A DNA stretch of 64,000 nt from Lewinella sp. IMCC34183 (GTDB lineage Bacteria > Bacteroidota > Bacteroidia > Chitinophagales > Saprospiraceae), in contig NZ_QMEM01000002.1 of NCBI RefSeq assembly GCF_003390915.1, positions 514,518-578,517 of the forward strand, read 5' to 3'. The translations under genes were made by a program, and so were the position numbers. The notes below the pieces were generated by a model. The model was not told the DNA's origin. It did not search any database and saw only the letters and a list, made by a program, of their open reading frames with translations. Each line of letters starts with the position of its first letter. Within the stretch, counting starts at the first letter, position 1. Positions 8,829 to 16,256 of this stretch are shown here, in pieces.

Positions 8829-9258
8829 GAGGTTGTTGCTTTGTTGGGTTGGTGAGTTGTTGCGTTTCTCGCGGGTCTTCAGCCCCTTGCTTTGCTCGGT
8901 CAATTCGGGTGGAGCCCCCGGCTTGATCTGTCGATTCGGGTTGAGGGCCTCCGGCCCGATTCCCCGCCGGTAACCGCACGAAACCGCGTAGCCACAGGAA
9001 ACTCGTACCTCTTCGCGCCACCTGTATTCCTCGTTACCGTATTGCCTCCCCGGGTTGAGGGCCTCCGGCCCGATTCTTTTCCCGACAACCATACGAGCTT
9101 GCGTCATACACATCCTTGCATTGCCCCTAGCTTCGCTCGGGTGTGCATCGGGCCGGAGGCCCTCTACCCGGCCCACCCGAGCGAAGCGAGGGGTAGGCGA
9201 AGCGCGGGCAACGCAGTAATTGAGTAACGCAGCAATTCAGCAATCCCCCCCTCCCCCA
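8829..9258. repeat. Intergenic repeat cluster (GGGCCTCCGGCCC elements)
   Basis: No gene is supported here. The block contains a 25-bp sequence built on GAGGGCCTCCGGCCCGAT twice in direct orientation (about 8939-8960 and 9053-9075) and once inverted (about 9147-9168). The inverted copy sits in the loop of a second, long inverted repeat: 9123-9143 pairs with 9174-9193 (CCCC-GCTTCGCTCGGGTG and its complement). An AACGCAGCAATTCAGCAATC string at 9218-9246 recurs upstream of the next gene (about 10525-10552). Confidence 0.8.
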
Positions 9259-10488
9259 CTACAACCGACCCTCCCGCGGAAAAGCCACCAGAAAAAACAC
9301 CGCAGCCGCCACCCCCACGCAGCCCGGCACCAGCCAGATGGACCACCAGTCGTGGGTACCGTCGGGGAGCAGGTGAGCGCTGACGGTCGCCCCGGCGATC
9401 CAGCTGCCGAGGAAGGCACCGATGCCAAGATTGGCGAAGGAGATCAGGCCCTGAGCGGTATTGCGGAGGTACTTGGGTACGCGGTTGTTGACGTATATCT
9501 GGGCGGCGATGATGATCCAGGCAAAGGCTACTCCCTGCACCACGATACCCGCGTAGAGGAGCCACTCGTTGTCCCCGGGACGCCCGAGGCCGAAAGCGAA
9601 GTAGCGCAGTCCCCAGGCCATCAGTCCCCAGAAAATGATGCTCCGGAAGCGGAAGCGGCGAAAGATGAAGGGCATGGCCAGCACCACCCCGATCTCGAAC
9701 AGCTGTCCCAGGGCCATCTTGGCGGCCGCGGCCGGCCAGCCGACCTCGTTGAGGAAGGGGTTCAGGAAGCTGTAGTAGAAGGACGAAGGAATACAACTCG
9801 CCAGCAGGGCGATGAGCAGCACGATCATGCCCCGTTCCCGGACGATGCCGCGCACCTCCTCCCCCCGCAGCGTAGTCCAGTTGAAACCGGGCTCGGGCGG
9901 TGTATGCGGCAGCAGCAGGGAGTAGGCGGCCAGCAGCAGGCCGGTAAGGCCGCCGGCGAGGATCGGCAGTGGGGAGTTTTCCACGTTAAAGACGCTCAGC
10001 GCGACCCCCACCAGCATGAAGGACACCGTGCCCCACACCCGGATCAGCGGGTACTGCTGCGCCGGTCGCTCCAGGTGGTAGAAGCACATCGCCGCCGCCA
10101 GGCTGAAGGTGGGTATAAAGCACAGGTTAAACAGCAGCATCCACCCGTAAAACCACGGAAAGCTGACCGTGAAGTAGCAGGCAATGAGCGCGCTCCCCCC
10201 CACCGTATTGAGTACCCCCATGAGGCGCTCGGAGGGGTAGCTGCGGTCGGCGAGATAACCCATCAGGGGCGGGGCCACCGTAGCCGCGATGGCGTTGGTG
10301 GCGTAGATCATTCCTACCTGCAGCCCCGTAAAGTGCAGGCTCTCGAGCAGGTAGGTACCCAGGTTGATCAACCAGCTGGCCCAGACCGCAAACTGCAGGA
10401 AGAGCAGCCCGGAAAGGCGAGTGCGCAGAAACGAAGTGGGTGGGGCGGCGGGGGTGATGGTCGGAGGGGATTTATCTGGGTGGTGCAT
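9259..10488 (-). CDS. MFS transporter, nucleoside:H+ symporter-like
   Basis: A 409-residue inner-membrane carrier with about twelve hydrophobic segments. I start it at the ATG at 10488 (MHHPDKSPPT), 13 codons inside the longest open frame, because the upstream part reads through a short tandem repeat. Features reminiscent of the nucleoside:H+ symporter/LacY-like MFS group are the N-terminal LFLQFAVWASWLINLGTYL, the loop MGYLADRSYPSERLMG with the MFS Asp-Arg signature, and NRVPKYLRNTAQGLISF between helices 10 and 11. Substrate is likely a nucleoside or a sugar, but this is by resemblance only. It lies downstream of the oligopeptidase gene on the same strand, 99 bp away. Confidence 0.82.
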   Translation of the reverse strand: MHHPDKSPPTITPAAPPTSFLRTRLSGLLFLQFAVWASWLINLGTYLLESLHFTGLQVGMIYATNAIAATVAPPLMGYLADRSYPSERLMGVLNTVGGSALIACYFTVSFPWFYGWMLLFNLCFIPTFSLAAAMCFYHLERPAQQYPLIRVWGTVSFMLVGVALSVFNVENSPLPILAGGLTGLLLAAYSLLLPHTPPEPGFNWTTLRGEEVRGIVRERGMIVLLIALLASCIPSSFYYSFLNPFLNEVGWPAAAAKMALGQLFEIGVVLAMPFIFRRFRFRSIIFWGLMAWGLRYFAFGLGRPGDNEWLLYAGIVVQGVAFAWIIIAAQIYVNNRVPKYLRNTAQGLISFANLGIGAFLGSWIAGATVSAHLLPDGTHDWWSIWLVPGCVGVAAAVFFLVAFPREGRL

Positions 10489-10495
10489 TGCTGCG

Positions 10496-10564
10496 TTGCT
10501 GCGTTGCGTGCAGGACCTGCGGGCCAACGCAGCAATTCACCAATTCAGCAATCCACCAATTCAC
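10496..10564. repeat. Inverted repeat plus octanucleotide tandem repeat
   Basis: TTGCTGCGTTG (10496-10506) is the exact reverse complement of CAACGCAGCAA (10525-10535). From 10533 to 10564 an 8-bp unit, CAATTCAC with small variations, is repeated four times. The block lies between the oligopeptidase stop and the MFS start, in the MFS leader. Confidence 0.8.
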
Positions 10565-10587
10565 AATTCACCAAAACAACTCAGTCC

Positions 10588-12273
10588 TCAGCCAAAAAGG
10601 CGCTCCCCTACCCGATCGGCGATCTTCTTCACGACGCCGTCCTCGAAGGGATTTTCCAGGCCGGCCAGCTTGACGAGCTCCAGGAAGGACTGCGAGCCGC
10701 CGGCTTTGCACAGCTTGACGTAGTCGGCCCAGGCGGAGGCGTGGTCCTTCTCGTCCTTGAGCAGGAACTGGAAGGCACAGATCTGCGCCAGGCAGTAGTC
10801 GATGTAGTAGAACGGGACGCTGAAGATGTGGCCCTGGCTCTGCCAGAAGGTGCCCGCCTGCAGGTGATCGTTGTCGGAGTAGTCGAGGTGCGGCAGGTAG
10901 GCGGCCTCCATCCGCTTCCAGATGGCGTTGCGGCCGGCGTTATCGAGGTCGGGGTTCTCGTAGACGTGGTGCTGGAACTCGTCGACCGCGCAGCCGTACG
11001 GCAGGAAGCGGAAGGCCCCCGCCAGGTGACTGTAGTAGTACTTCTCGGTATCGGCCCCGAAGAAGCCCTCCATCCAGGGGTAGGTGAAGAACTCCATGCT
11101 CATCGAGTGGATCTCGGCGGCGTCGAAGGTGGGCCAGTTATACTCCATCGGCCGTTGGTCACGGCTGCTGTAGACCTGGAAGGCGTGGCCAAACTCGTGG
11201 GTGAGCACGTCGATGTCGTGGCTGGTGCCGTTGAAGTTGCTGAAGATGTATGGTGCCTGGTGCTCGTTGACGAAGGTGCAGTAGCCGCCGGGTGCCTTGC
11301 CATCCTTGGCTTCGAGGTCCATGAGCTTGCGGTCCTGGAGGACGCGGAAGAAATCGCCGGTCTCCTGGCTGAGCTCCTGGTACATGCGGTCGGCGTGGGC
11401 CACGATCTCCGCCGGACTGCCCGTGGGCTTGGGGTTGCCGTCGGGAAAGCGGAAGGACAGGTCGTAGTAGTGGAGACGCTCCACACCGATGCGTTCGCGC
11501 TGCCGCTCGTACAGGCGCTGGGCCACGGGTACGATGTACTCCCGGACCTGCCGGCGGAAGTTGGCCACCTCCTCGGGTCCGTAGTCGGTCCGGTTCATGT
11601 TGGCATAGCCGAGGCCGACGTAGTTATCGTAGTCGAGCTTGTGCGCCATGGTAGTTCGCAGTTTCACCATTTCGGCGTAGATGTCCTCCAGTCGCTGGCG
11701 GTTGTCGGCGAACCAGTTCCACTTGGCGGTGCTGGCCTCCTTGCGCTTCTCGCGGTCGGCCACCTGCTCCAGCGGCGTGATGCTGGAGAGGTTGTACGTC
11801 TTGCCGTCCACCTCGATCTCGGCACCGCCGCGCAGCTGGGTGAATTCGCTGCTGAGCTTGTTGACTTCCTGCAGTTCGGCCAGGATCTCCGGGCGGAAAG
11901 TATTGATACTGAGAGTGGCCGAGTCGAACAGCTGCTGCCCGAAGTGGGCCTCCAACGCCGCGCGGTGCGGATTGTCCAGCAGGACCCGGTAGTAGTCTAC
12001 CCGCCACTGCTCGGTGCGCGGCAGGTGGTTGTCGAACCAGTCCTTCTCCTCCCGGTAGAATTCGTCCTTGGTATTGATGCTGTAGCGGATATAGCCAATG
12101 TTGTAGGCGGTAGCTACACTGGCGCGGATGGCGTCAATCTGCTCTACGGCAGCCACGGCGTCGTTGACGGTCTCGGCGGTCTTGAGTTCCTCGAGGACCT
12201 GGTTAAAGGCGGTTTCGAGGCGGTCCAGATCGGGGCGCTGGTATTCGAATTCGGGGAAGGTTAGTTGCGACAT
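10588..12273 (-). CDS. pepF: M3-family oligoendopeptidase
   Basis: Cytoplasmic zinc oligopeptidase of 561 residues, the usual size for PepF-like M3B enzymes. The zinc site HEFGH is at 359-363 in VLTHEFGHAFQVYSS; the Glu ligand of the third position is expected in EIHSMSMEFF a little downstream, which is present. The C-terminal HIFSVPFYYIDYCLAQICAF block is the substrate-binding Tyr/His region conserved in the family. It degrades short peptides left by proteases. Codon use and GC resemble the neighbours. A very long open frame on the opposite strand is only its shadow. Confidence 0.94.
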   Translation of the reverse strand: MSQLTFPEFEYQRPDLDRLETAFNQVLEELKTAETVNDAVAAVEQIDAIRASVATAYNIGYIRYSINTKDEFYREEKDWFDNHLPRTEQWRVDYYRVLLDNPHRAALEAHFGQQLFDSATLSINTFRPEILAELQEVNKLSSEFTQLRGGAEIEVDGKTYNLSSITPLEQVADREKRKEASTAKWNWFADNRQRLEDIYAEMVKLRTTMAHKLDYDNYVGLGYANMNRTDYGPEEVANFRRQVREYIVPVAQRLYERQRERIGVERLHYYDLSFRFPDGNPKPTGSPAEIVAHADRMYQELSQETGDFFRVLQDRKLMDLEAKDGKAPGGYCTFVNEHQAPYIFSNFNGTSHDIDVLTHEFGHAFQVYSSRDQRPMEYNWPTFDAAEIHSMSMEFFTYPWMEGFFGADTEKYYYSHLAGAFRFLPYGCAVDEFQHHVYENPDLDNAGRNAIWKRMEAAYLPHLDYSDNDHLQAGTFWQSQGHIFSVPFYYIDYCLAQICAFQFLLKDEKDHASAWADYVKLCKAGGSQSFLELVKLAGLENPFEDGVVKKIADRVGERLFG

Positions 12274-12660
12274 GCCATGTAGACAACTGGTAGGGCTAGT
12301 AGGTTTGGGGGTAGGTTACTGCATAAACGGGGCAGGGGGCTACGGATCCAACGTATTGGCCCGGCGGCCATATGGCAAGGGCGGAAACGCAGGTGCGGGG
12401 TTCGGACCGAACCGAAACCGGCCCCTGGTTGCTGTCCGGACGGGGACAGTCCCGCGCAGGCTAATTCATATCGGTGACGTAGCGGCTCTGATTCCTGGGT
12501 GGTGTTCCTATATTGCCCGGCCGCCACTCCCGTTTCCCCGGGTCCGTACGGTTCCGGAAGCGGCACCGCACCCGCGCGCCGCCGCCCGAACGTCGCCGGG
12601 GAAGGAAATCCCGTCCGCCCTGAACTGAACACTTACCTTCCCGCGTTTCGTTTTTCTACT
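12274..12660. other. Intergenic region between pepF and rpoN
   Basis: About 390 bp between divergent genes. I see no gene that is better than chance. It contains a copy of the ACGCAGGTGCGGGG motif (12387-12400), which recurs in other intergenic regions, and TACCTTCC at 12634-12641, 20 bp before rpoN, a candidate -7 element. Confidence 0.5.
12634..12641 (+). promoter_or_regulatory. Candidate -7 element for rpoN (TACCTTCC)
   Basis: TACCTTCC lies 20 bp before the rpoN ATG. The same or nearly the same octamer lies 22-30 bp before the PepSY gene (TATCTTCC, 15646-15653) and dctP (TACCTTCC, 58584-58591). It resembles TAnnTTTG but is not exact. Confidence 0.3.
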
Positions 12661-14160
12661 ATGCTAGGCCAGTCGCTCAAACAGTCGCAGCTCCAGAAGC
12701 TCAGCCCCCGGCAGATTCAGCTCATGCAGCTGATGCAGCTCCCGCTGTACGAGCTCGAGCAGCGGGTCAAGGAGGAGCTGGAGCGCAACCCCACCCTGGA
12801 AGAGGCCGTGCCCGAGCCCGACGGGCTGCCCGACCGCGACGCCCAGGAGCTGGACCAGGCCGAGGGCGGCGACGACCCCTTCGAAATGGAGGAACTCTTC
12901 CAGCAGTATGTCGACGACGACCCCACCAACTACCAGCAGAACGGCAACAGCGACGATACCTACGACGCCCCGGGCAGCTACACCGCCGACGAGAATTCCT
13001 TCTTCGAGTACCTGGAGGGCCAGCTCGCCAATCTCGAATTCGATACCGCCCTGGACCGCACCATCGCCCTGCAGATCATCGGCAACCTCGACGACGACGG
13101 CTACCTGCAGCGGCTGCCCAGCGCCATCGCCGACGACCTGCTGATCAACTACGACCTGGAGGTGGACACCCGCCGCATCAAGCAGGTGCTGCGCACGGTA
13201 CAGTCGCTCGAGCCCCCCGGCCTGGCCGCCCGCAACCTCCGCGAGTGCCTGCTGCTGCAACTAAACCACAAGGTCGACACCGGCGACGAGCTCGACGACC
13301 ACCAGTTCGCCGACCTCATCCTGGCGCAGACTATCATCCGCGACCACTTCGAGCTGTTCAGCAAGAAGCACTACGACAAGCTGCGCGACAAGCTCGAGGT
13401 CGACGAGGACGAGCTCCGCGATGCCCTCGGCGAGATCCTCAAGCTCAACCCCAAGCCCGCCAGCGGCCTGAGCGGGCGGGCCGGCGGGCGCGCGGCCCGG
13501 GTGGTGGTGCCCGACTTCCTGGTTACCGTCGACGACGGCGAGCTCAAGCTGAGCCTGACCGCCCGCAACGCCCCCGACCTGAAGATCAACGACTATTACC
13601 AGGAACAGCTGGCCGAGTACCGCCGCAAGCAGAAGGAATCCGGAAAGCTCACCACCGCCCAGAAGCAGGCCGCCGGCTTTATCCGGCAGAATATCGACTC
13701 CGCCCACTGGTTCATCGAGGCCATCCAGCAGCGGCAGCAGACGCTCTACAGCGTGATGCACGCCATCGTGCGCTACCAGGAAGCCTTCTTCCGCACCGGA
13801 GACCTGAAAATGCTGCGGCCGATGATCCTGAAGGACATCGCCGGTCCCACCGAGCTCGATATCAGTACCGTGAGCCGGGTGGTGAACTCGAAATTCGTAC
13901 AGACCGACTTCGGCACCTACTCCCTGCGCGACTTCTTCAGCGAAGGCATGACCAACGAGGAGGGCGAGGAAGTGAGCACCACCCAGGTCAAGAAAGTACT
14001 CGGCGAGATCATCGCCGGAGAGAACAAGCGTAAGCCCCTCAACGACAGCAAACTGCAACGCGCCCTGAAAGATGCCGGCTACGAGATCGCCCGCCGCACC
14101 GTAGCCAAGTACCGCGAGCAGCTCGGCCTGCCGGTGGCCCGCCTGCGCAAGGAATTATGA
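12661..14160 (+). CDS. rpoN: RNA polymerase sigma-54 factor
   Basis: Alternative sigma factor that directs RNA polymerase to -24/-12 promoters and needs an AAA+ activator. 499 residues. The start at 12661 gives MLGQSLKQSQLQKLSPRQIQ, the standard Gln/Leu-rich region I, and the upstream open frame is non-conserved. An acidic region II follows (about 45-115), then the core-binding domain (about 120-300) and the DNA-binding domain. The C-terminal RpoN box ARRTVAKYREQLGLPVARLR is intact, and SRVVNSKFVQTDFGTYSLRDFF is the conserved helix-turn-helix segment. No sigma-54 activator gene is in the window. The stop codon overlaps an ATG (ATGA) in front of the GNAT gene. Confidence 0.96.
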   Translation: MLGQSLKQSQLQKLSPRQIQLMQLMQLPLYELEQRVKEELERNPTLEEAVPEPDGLPDRDAQELDQAEGGDDPFEMEELFQQYVDDDPTNYQQNGNSDDTYDAPGSYTADENSFFEYLEGQLANLEFDTALDRTIALQIIGNLDDDGYLQRLPSAIADDLLINYDLEVDTRRIKQVLRTVQSLEPPGLAARNLRECLLLQLNHKVDTGDELDDHQFADLILAQTIIRDHFELFSKKHYDKLRDKLEVDEDELRDALGEILKLNPKPASGLSGRAGGRAARVVVPDFLVTVDDGELKLSLTARNAPDLKINDYYQEQLAEYRRKQKESGKLTTAQKQAAGFIRQNIDSAHWFIEAIQQRQQTLYSVMHAIVRYQEAFFRTGDLKMLRPMILKDIAGPTELDISTVSRVVNSKFVQTDFGTYSLRDFFSEGMTNEEGEEVSTTQVKKVLGEIIAGENKRKPLNDSKLQRALKDAGYEIARRTVAKYREQLGLPVARLRKEL

Positions 14161-14213
14161 GGGAACATCTGTGCGTGCGCGACGTACTATTGCACTCCGC
14201 AAAACGCAAGCCT

Positions 14214-14507
14214 ATGTCCATGTCCAGCGACACCGTAGTCAATAATGAGGCCAAGAACCAGTTCGAGATCGAATCCGGCAGCCAGAAATCCAAACTGCAG
14301 TACCGCCTGACCGGCGACGGCCGGATCGACCTCGTCCACACCGAAGTCCCCGAAGACCTTACCGGACAGGGCCTCGGCAGCTCGCTCGTCGTGGCGGCCC
14401 TCAAGTACGCCCGCGACAATGACCTCCAGGCCATCCCCTCCTGCCCCTTCGTGGCCAGCTATGTGGAGCGTCACCCGGAGTGGAACGACGTGGTCACCGA
14501 GCCCTAG
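14214..14507 (+). CDS. Small GNAT-like N-acetyltransferase (YjdJ/COG2388 type)
   Basis: A 97-residue minimal GNAT domain. DLTGQGLGSSLVVAALKYARDNDL is split here by description: VPEDLTGQGLGSSLV is the acetyl-CoA binding loop (Q/RxxGxG), followed by the helix and PSCPFVASYVERHPEW, which is the typical end of COG2388 proteins. Target unknown. I choose the ATG at 14214 because the family begins close to the first beta strand. An ATG at 14157 that overlaps the rpoN stop is an alternative and would add 19 residues with no similarity to the family. The glycosyltransferase gene follows after 3 bp, so rpoN, this gene and the GT may form an operon. Confidence 0.8.
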   Translation: MSMSSDTVVNNEAKNQFEIESGSQKSKLQYRLTGDGRIDLVHTEVPEDLTGQGLGSSLVVAALKYARDNDLQAIPSCPFVASYVERHPEWNDVVTEP

Positions 14508-14510
14508 CCC

Positions 14511-15608
14511 ATGCTGCTACTCCTGCTGGTTGCCACGGCCGTCCAGCTCCTCGTCTGGGGGTTCATTTTTCTCCCCGCCCTCAGCGGCTCCGTGTCCGGC
14601 GCCCCCCATGAGCGGCCGGTATCGATCGTCGTCTGCTTTCGCAACGAGGCCGCGCGCATCGTCGACTGCCTCACGGCCCTCCTAGCACAGGAGCACGCGG
14701 AACTCGAGATCATCGCCGTCGACGACCACTCTGATGACGAAACGGCCGACTTGATCCAGCAACTGGCGGCGGACCACCCGCAGCTGCGTATGGTGCGCCC
14801 CGACTTTTCCCGCCCGGGTAAGAAGGACGCCCTGAGCACCGGCATCGCCGCGGCCCGTCATCCCCTGTTGCTACTCACCGACGCCGACTGCCGGCCCGTG
14901 GGCACCGACTGGGTCACCCGCATGACCGCCCCCCTGGCGGCGGAGACGGCCGATACGGTCCTCGGCTGCTCCCCCTACCGCCGCACGCCGGGGGTGCTCA
15001 ACTTCTGGCAGCGCTTCGAGGCCACGCAGACGGTACTGCAGTACCAGGGCCTGGCTCGGCTGGGCCTACCGTACATGGGGGTGGGCCGCAACTTGGCGTA
15101 CACCAGGGAGTTCTTCACCGCCGCCGACGGCTTCACGGAGCACCTCAGCCTGCCGGGCGGCGACGACGACCTGCTGATCAACCGCCACGCCACCCCTACC
15201 CGCACCGCCCGCGCGACGCAACCCGGCAGCTGGACCGTCTCAGAGCCGTCCGTGAGCTGGGAAAATTACATCTATCGCAAGGTGCGTCACCAGTCGGTAG
15301 GCTTCCACTACCGGCGGCGGCACCAGCTGCTGCTGAGTGCGATCGCTCTCAGCCACGGCCTGTTCTACCTGGGGGGCCTAGTACTGTTGCTCACCCCGGT
15401 CTGGTCGTGGGCCCTGGCGCTGTACGGCCTGCGGGCCGTGCTGGTGGTGGCTACCTACGTGCGGGCCCCCGTCGCCGACTTCCTGGGCGGGGCCGCGGGT
15501 GCGGGGAAGGTGGGACGGATTCCGGCGCTGCTGGTTGCCGATGCCCTGTATTCCTTCTACTATTTGTTCCTGCTCTTCGCCACCTTTTCCGACCGGCGCA
15601 GCTGGTAG
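14511..15608 (+). CDS. Membrane-associated family 2 glycosyltransferase
   Basis: A 365-residue GT2-type transferase. One N-terminal membrane segment (about 1-22) precedes the GT-A domain: VSIVVCFRNEAARIVDCL is the nucleotide-sugar binding start, IIAVDDHSDDETADLI carries the first Asp motif, and LLTDADCRP is the DxD-like metal-binding site. A GGDDDLLIN block corresponds to the catalytic ED(D) region. Two or three hydrophobic segments at the C-terminus (about 275-310 and 340-360) anchor it again. It likely adds sugars to a lipid or cell-surface polymer; donor and acceptor are unknown. No other glycan-assembly genes adjoin it. Confidence 0.85.
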   Translation: MLLLLLVATAVQLLVWGFIFLPALSGSVSGAPHERPVSIVVCFRNEAARIVDCLTALLAQEHAELEIIAVDDHSDDETADLIQQLAADHPQLRMVRPDFSRPGKKDALSTGIAAARHPLLLLTDADCRPVGTDWVTRMTAPLAAETADTVLGCSPYRRTPGVLNFWQRFEATQTVLQYQGLARLGLPYMGVGRNLAYTREFFTAADGFTEHLSLPGGDDDLLINRHATPTRTARATQPGSWTVSEPSVSWENYIYRKVRHQSVGFHYRRRHQLLLSAIALSHGLFYLGGLVLLLTPVWSWALALYGLRAVLVVATYVRAPVADFLGGAAGAGKVGRIPALLVADALYSFYYLFLLFATFSDRRSW

Positions 15609-15645
15609 GCCGCCACACCGACACCGATGGCCCGGTGGGCTGCCC

Positions 15646-15653
15646 TATCTTCC
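15646..15653 (+). promoter_or_regulatory. Candidate -7 element (TATCTTCC)
   Basis: Located 30 bp before the PepSY gene start; same form as the element before rpoN and dctP. Confidence 0.25.
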
Positions 15654-15682
15654 GCCCCCGTTACCCAGCAAGTACATTCTCT

Positions 15683-16225
15683 ATGGCAGCGAAGTCCCGC
15701 CGCAAGCGGCAGGCTAAGGTTCTACGGCAGACCCGGAGCATCCACCGGTGGACGGGCCTGGCCCTGTTCCTCTTCTTCTTCGTGATCGGCGTGACCAGCG
15801 TGCTGCTGGGCTGGAAAAAGGACAGCGAGTGGATCATGCCCTCCACCGCCCGCGGCAGCAGTACCGAGCTGGCCGAGTGGCTGCCCACCCCCGAGCTGGT
15901 CACGCGCGCGCAGACCGCCCTGGTCGATTCCCTGGGGCCCGCATACGACCCAGCCATCGATCGCCTGGATTTCCGCCCCGACAAGGGCGCCATCAAGTTT
16001 CTCTTCAAGGACCACTACGGCGAGGTACAACTCGACGGCGCTACGGGAGAGGTGCTCAGCGTCGGTATCCGCCGCTCGGACTTCATCGAGCAGATCCACG
16101 ACGGCAGTATTGTCAGCGACGGGGCGAAGCTGGTCTACTCCACGGTCATGGGCCTGGCCACGATCGTGTTTACGGTGAGCGGGTTCTGGCTCTGGTACGG
16201 CCCCAAGCGGATGCGGCGGGGGTGA
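15683..16225 (+). CDS. PepSY-associated membrane protein
   Basis: A 180-residue protein with a basic N-terminus (MAAKSRRKRQ), a membrane helix at about 23-42 (ALFLFFFVIGVTSVLLGW), a periplasmic PepSY-like domain of about 100 residues (DRLDFRPDKGAIKFLF, then VQLDGATGEVLSVGIRRSDFI) and a second membrane helix near the end (GLATIVFTVSGFWLWYG). This is the architecture of short PepSY_TM proteins, often linked to iron or redox functions, but no such gene is adjacent. The ATG at 15683 is chosen; the open frame extends upstream over the GT gene end without similarity. Confidence 0.8.
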   Translation: MAAKSRRKRQAKVLRQTRSIHRWTGLALFLFFFVIGVTSVLLGWKKDSEWIMPSTARGSSTELAEWLPTPELVTRAQTALVDSLGPAYDPAIDRLDFRPDKGAIKFLFKDHYGEVQLDGATGEVLSVGIRRSDFIEQIHDGSIVSDGAKLVYSTVMGLATIVFTVSGFWLWYGPKRMRRG

Positions 16226-16242
16226 GCGATCCGCCGCATCCG
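16208..16242. terminator. Convergent-gene hairpin
   Basis: CGGATGCGGCGG (16208-16219) pairs exactly with CCGCCGCATCCG (16231-16242). The stem includes the last codons and stop of the PepSY gene and precedes the end of the GH9 gene, so it may terminate both convergent transcripts. No T tract. Confidence 0.55.
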
Positions 16243-16256
16243 GCGGGCGATCGGTA

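Noticed and set aside
9220..12264. A 1014-residue open frame on the plus strand
   Set aside because: It is antisense to the MFS transporter and the M3 peptidase, both of which have clear motifs. It has low-complexity Val/Gly/His/Gln-rich content typical of a GC-rich shadow frame.
13261..14058. Minus-strand open frame inside rpoN
   Set aside because: Shadow of rpoN; no motif.
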